A stretch of 23,697 nt of DNA, from NCBI GenBank assembly GCA_036562635.1, contig DATCJU010000071.1, positions 1 to 23,697 on the forward strand. The letters run 5' to 3'. Positions 21,462 through 23,697 of this stretch are shown here, one piece after another; within the stretch, counting starts at the first letter, position 1, and each line of letters starts with the position of its first letter. The translations under genes and the position numbers were made by a program. This DNA is from DATCJU01 sp036562635. Its GTDB lineage: Bacteria > Actinomycetota > Actinomycetes > Mycobacteriales > Pseudonocardiaceae. The notes below the pieces were generated by a model. It was not told the origin of the DNA and did not search any database. It saw nothing but the letters and a program-made list of their open reading frames with translations.

Positions 21462-22517
21462 GTGACGGTCATCGAACCCGAGCCGAACACCGATGGCACC
21501 GCGGCGACGGCCAACCGGGCCCCGTCGCTCCTCCCCGGCCGGGGAAAGGCGCCGATCACGTCGGTGCCCCTGTACCCGGGCCGGCTACCTCCGGTGGACC
21601 CCACCGGTGAACCGTGGCCCGGCGAGGAGCTGGAGTCCGGTGGAGTGCGGTTGCACGTGCGGCGGACACCGGGTCCGGTGGGGAGCACCGAGCTGGCCGT
21701 GTTCGTCCACGGTCTCGCCGGATCCGCCACGAACTGGACGGACCTGGCCGGGCTGCTCGCGGTGCGGATGCCCGGCCTGGCACTGGACCTGCCGGGGTTC
21801 GGCCGGTCCGCACCTCCCCACGAGGGATACGACTTCACCCTCGCGGCGCACGCCGAGACGGTCGTCCGGTTCGTCGAGGGGCTGGGACAGGGACCGGTCC
21901 ACCTGATCGGCAACTCCTTCGGCGGCACCATCGCGTTGTCCGTGGCCGCCGCCCGGCCCGACCTGGTCCGCACCCTCACCCTGGTGTCCCCGGCGGTGCC
22001 GGACCTGCGACCGAACCCGCGGCGCACCTCCGACCCGCTGGTGCCGCTGACCTACCTGCCCGGACCGGTGGGGCGCCGGTGCCGGGAGCTGTTGGCCGCG
22101 ATGACCCCGCGGGAACGGGTGGAGAAGATGCTGCGGCTGTGCTTCGCCAACCCGGACGACGTACCGGAACAACGGCTCGCCCAGGCCATCGGCGAGTACG
22201 CCGAGTGTCGACGGTTCCCGTGGAGCGCGGAGGCGCTGGGACGCACCACGCTCGGGCTGATCCGGGCCTGGCTGGTTCCTCGTTCCCGCTCGCTGTGGCG
22301 GTTGCTGCCCCGGGTGCAGGCTCCGGCACTGGTGGTGTGGGGGGTGCGGGATCGGCTGGTCAGTCCCCGCAAGGCGCCGCGCACCGCGCGACTGTTGCCC
22401 AGGGGCCGGTTGCTCATGTTGCCCAACACCGGGCACGTGGCACAGATGGAACGGCCCAGCACGGTGGCACGCGCTGTGCTCGGCATGCTCGAGGCGGTTG
22501 ACCGGGGAGAGTGGTGA
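21462..22517 (+). CDS. Alpha/beta hydrolase next to DUF3152
   Basis: This is a 351-aa alpha/beta hydrolase. An N-terminal extension of about 60 residues, Pro-rich and without a signal peptide, precedes the domain. Motifs: FVHGLAGSATNW (81-92), DLPGFGRS (109-116), nucleophile S152 in IGNSFGGT, acid D297 in WGVRDRLVSP and H325 in NTGHVAQME. The triad is intact. The nucleophile elbow is GNSFGG, common among C-C bond hydrolases and haloperoxidase-like members, but the substrate is unknown. The start is either of two adjacent GTGs (21459, 21462); TAATCC 7 nt before the second suggests a leaderless message. DUF3152 follows 70 nt downstream. Confidence 0.85.
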   Translation: MTVIEPEPNTDGTAATANRAPSLLPGRGKAPITSVPLYPGRLPPVDPTGEPWPGEELESGGVRLHVRRTPGPVGSTELAVFVHGLAGSATNWTDLAGLLAVRMPGLALDLPGFGRSAPPHEGYDFTLAAHAETVVRFVEGLGQGPVHLIGNSFGGTIALSVAAARPDLVRTLTLVSPAVPDLRPNPRRTSDPLVPLTYLPGPVGRRCRELLAAMTPRERVEKMLRLCFANPDDVPEQRLAQAIGEYAECRRFPWSAEALGRTTLGLIRAWLVPRSRSLWRLLPRVQAPALVVWGVRDRLVSPRKAPRTARLLPRGRLLMLPNTGHVAQMERPSTVARAVLGMLEAVDRGEW

Positions 22518-22587
22518 TTGCCGATCGATCGGGTGGTGCCCGGCCGGTCTCCCCGGAGGTTGCTTCGCTCGGTGGCAGCCTGAGGTC

Positions 22588-23697
22588 GTGACCTGGAGAC
22601 CGCGTCGAACCGGCAGGCCCGTCGGGCGTGAGCACCGGTCAGCGGCACCGACGGGGCCAGGTGACGGCCAGGCGGCGAGGCGGGCGACCGGCCGGTGGGA
22701 GGAGCGCCCCGAAACGGTTGCGGAGCCTCTCCGGGACAGGGTGCGCCCATCCGGGCCGCCGCCCGCCGGGACGTCCGGGAGCCGGCGTGCCCCCGTCAGG
22801 GGCGGGGCCCCTGCTCCGCGGGCCCGGTCGCGGTACCCCTCCACGGGCCGGGGCGCCCGTCCGGCCGGCAGGCCGACCGGGCGGGGCCGGTGGGTCTACC
22901 CCCTGGCCGTGCTGCTCGCGATCGTCACCGTGGTCGCGTTGGACTTCGCGCGACAGGACACGTCCGGGTCGACCCGCCCCGTCGGGGAACGGACCGAGGC
23001 GGAGACCGAGACCCCACCTCTTCCCGAACCCCTGGCGCCGAATCCGGATGCGCCGGGGTATGAGGAGGCGGTGGCGGATGCGCAGTTGCCGCCGGGTGGG
23101 GAGTTCACCGAGCGGGGTCGGGGGACGTTCTCGGTGGTGCCGGGGCGGGGTGAGCCGTTCGGTGGTCCGGATGTGTTTCCGTTCACGGTGGAGATCGAGG
23201 ACGGGGTCGAGGTCACCGGGGGTGCGGAGGGGTTCGCCGCGGATGTGGAGCGGATTCTGCGGGATCCGCGGAGTTGGATCGCGGATGGTCAGCACGGTTT
23301 TCAGCGGGTGGACGATCCGGCGCGGGCGCGGTTGCGGATCACGTTGACGTCGCAGTTGACCACGCGTGAGTTGTGTGGGTGGACGATCCAGTTCGAGGGG
23401 TCGTGTTTCAGTGGGCGGCACGGCAACCGTGTGGTGATCAACACGGCGCGGTGGGTGCGGGGTGCGGTGTCGTTCGACGGGTCGTTGGTGGAGTACAAGC
23501 AGTATGTGATCAATCACGAGGTGGGGCACGGTTTGGGGTACAAGCACAAGCCGTGTCCGGAGCACGGTGCGTTGGCGCCGGTGATGATGCAGCAGAGTTG
23601 GAGTACGTCCAACGACTATCTGGCGGCGTTGGGGACCGATCGGGTGGTGGCGGACGGGAAGGTGTGTCGCCCCAACGCCTGGCCCTACCCCACCGGA
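22588..23697 (+). CDS. DUF3152 metzincin-like protein (3' end outside window)
   Basis: This is an open frame from GTG 22588 to the right edge (370 codons, no stop). The first ~100 residues are Arg/Gly/Pro-rich and cytoplasmic; one transmembrane helix follows at about 102-118 (WVYPLAVLLAIVTVVAL). An acidic/Pro linker leads to the extracytoplasmic DUF3152 domain. The domain carries HEVGHGLGYKH (310-320), the HExxHxxGxxH zinc motif of metzincins. VMMQQS follows about 12 residues later and could be the Met-turn. Three cysteines (CGW, CFSG, KPCPEHG) may form disulfides. It resembles Rv3207c of M. tuberculosis; protease activity is inferred. TGAGGTC precedes the start. Codon usage changes sharply from position 23041 to 23640. 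Confidence 0.85.
   Translation, partial: MTWRPRRTGRPVGREHRSAAPTGPGDGQAARRATGRWEERPETVAEPLRDRVRPSGPPPAGTSGSRRAPVRGGAPAPRARSRYPSTGRGARPAGRPTGRGRWVYPLAVLLAIVTVVALDFARQDTSGSTRPVGERTEAETETPPLPEPLAPNPDAPGYEEAVADAQLPPGGEFTERGRGTFSVVPGRGEPFGGPDVFPFTVEIEDGVEVTGGAEGFAADVERILRDPRSWIADGQHGFQRVDDPARARLRITLTSQLTTRELCGWTIQFEGSCFSGRHGNRVVINTARWVRGAVSFDGSLVEYKQYVINHEVGHGLGYKHKPCPEHGALAPVMMQQSWSTSNDYLAALGTDRVVADGKVCRPNAWPYPTG

Noticed and set aside
22521..22532. Palindrome CCGATCGATCGG between hydrolase and DUF3152
   Set aside because: It is short, could arise by chance, and has no clear promoter relation.
22628..23347. 239-codon plus-strand frame overlapping DUF3152
   Set aside because: It is Arg/Gly/Pro-rich nonsense; the adjacent frame encodes the DUF3152 domain with zinc motif and runs to the window edge.

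Overview
The window is about 23.7 kb of very GC-rich DNA with mostly G/C-ending codons, many GTG starts and short intergenic gaps. It looks like an actinomycete chromosome. The block of PQQ-type beta-propeller, RhlE-type helicase, ferritin-like protein, DUF3107, TetR and DUF3152 resembles the M. tuberculosis Rv3212 to Rv3207c neighbourhood. Family content and style suggest Pseudonocardiales, but the genus cannot be settled from sequence alone. No rRNA, tRNA, CRISPR array, transposase or phage gene was seen.

Layout. Positions 1-1649 hold the end of a sugar ABC importer: the 3' part of a MalG-like permease and its UgpC/MsmK-type ATPase. Positions 1712-10640 are mostly conserved housekeeping genes: a coupled ParB-like protein/metallophosphoesterase pair, DUF2332, a 31-residue membrane peptide, CorA with a possible leader peptide, a MaoC dehydratase, a Nudix hydrolase, a small membrane protein next to a bacterial PH-domain protein, a PHP phosphoesterase, an ArsC-like protein, and a RecB/Cas4-type nuclease with an Fe-S cysteine pattern coupled to a membrane protein. 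Positions 10668-15971 carry an alpha/beta hydrolase, a membrane-anchored beta-propeller, an RhlE-type DEAD-box helicase and a ferritin-like protein, followed by DUF3107.

Positions 16424-20471 hold a compact divergent cassette: TetR-DUF4873 on the minus strand, and SDR, AurF-like diiron oxygenase and alpha/beta hydrolase on the plus strand. All junctions within each arm overlap by 1-4 nt. An AT-rich operator with overlapping GTTACT/AGTAAC palindromes lies between the arms. This is the best candidate for an uncharacterised pathway: a locally regulated oxygenase/dehydrogenase/hydrolase route for an unknown substrate. It sits inside the otherwise mycobacteria-like block, which resumes with a second TetR, another alpha/beta hydrolase and a DUF3152 metzincin-like protein running off the right end.

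Regulation visible in the sequence includes a series of TANNNT boxes 6-8 nt before start codons, suggesting leaderless transcripts. Strong GC-rich hairpins lie at convergent junctions, and inverted repeats lie in the divergent promoters of both TetR genes. The C-terminal domain of the DUF3152 gene has a distinctly different codon style, poor in C-ending codons and rich in TTG leucine.
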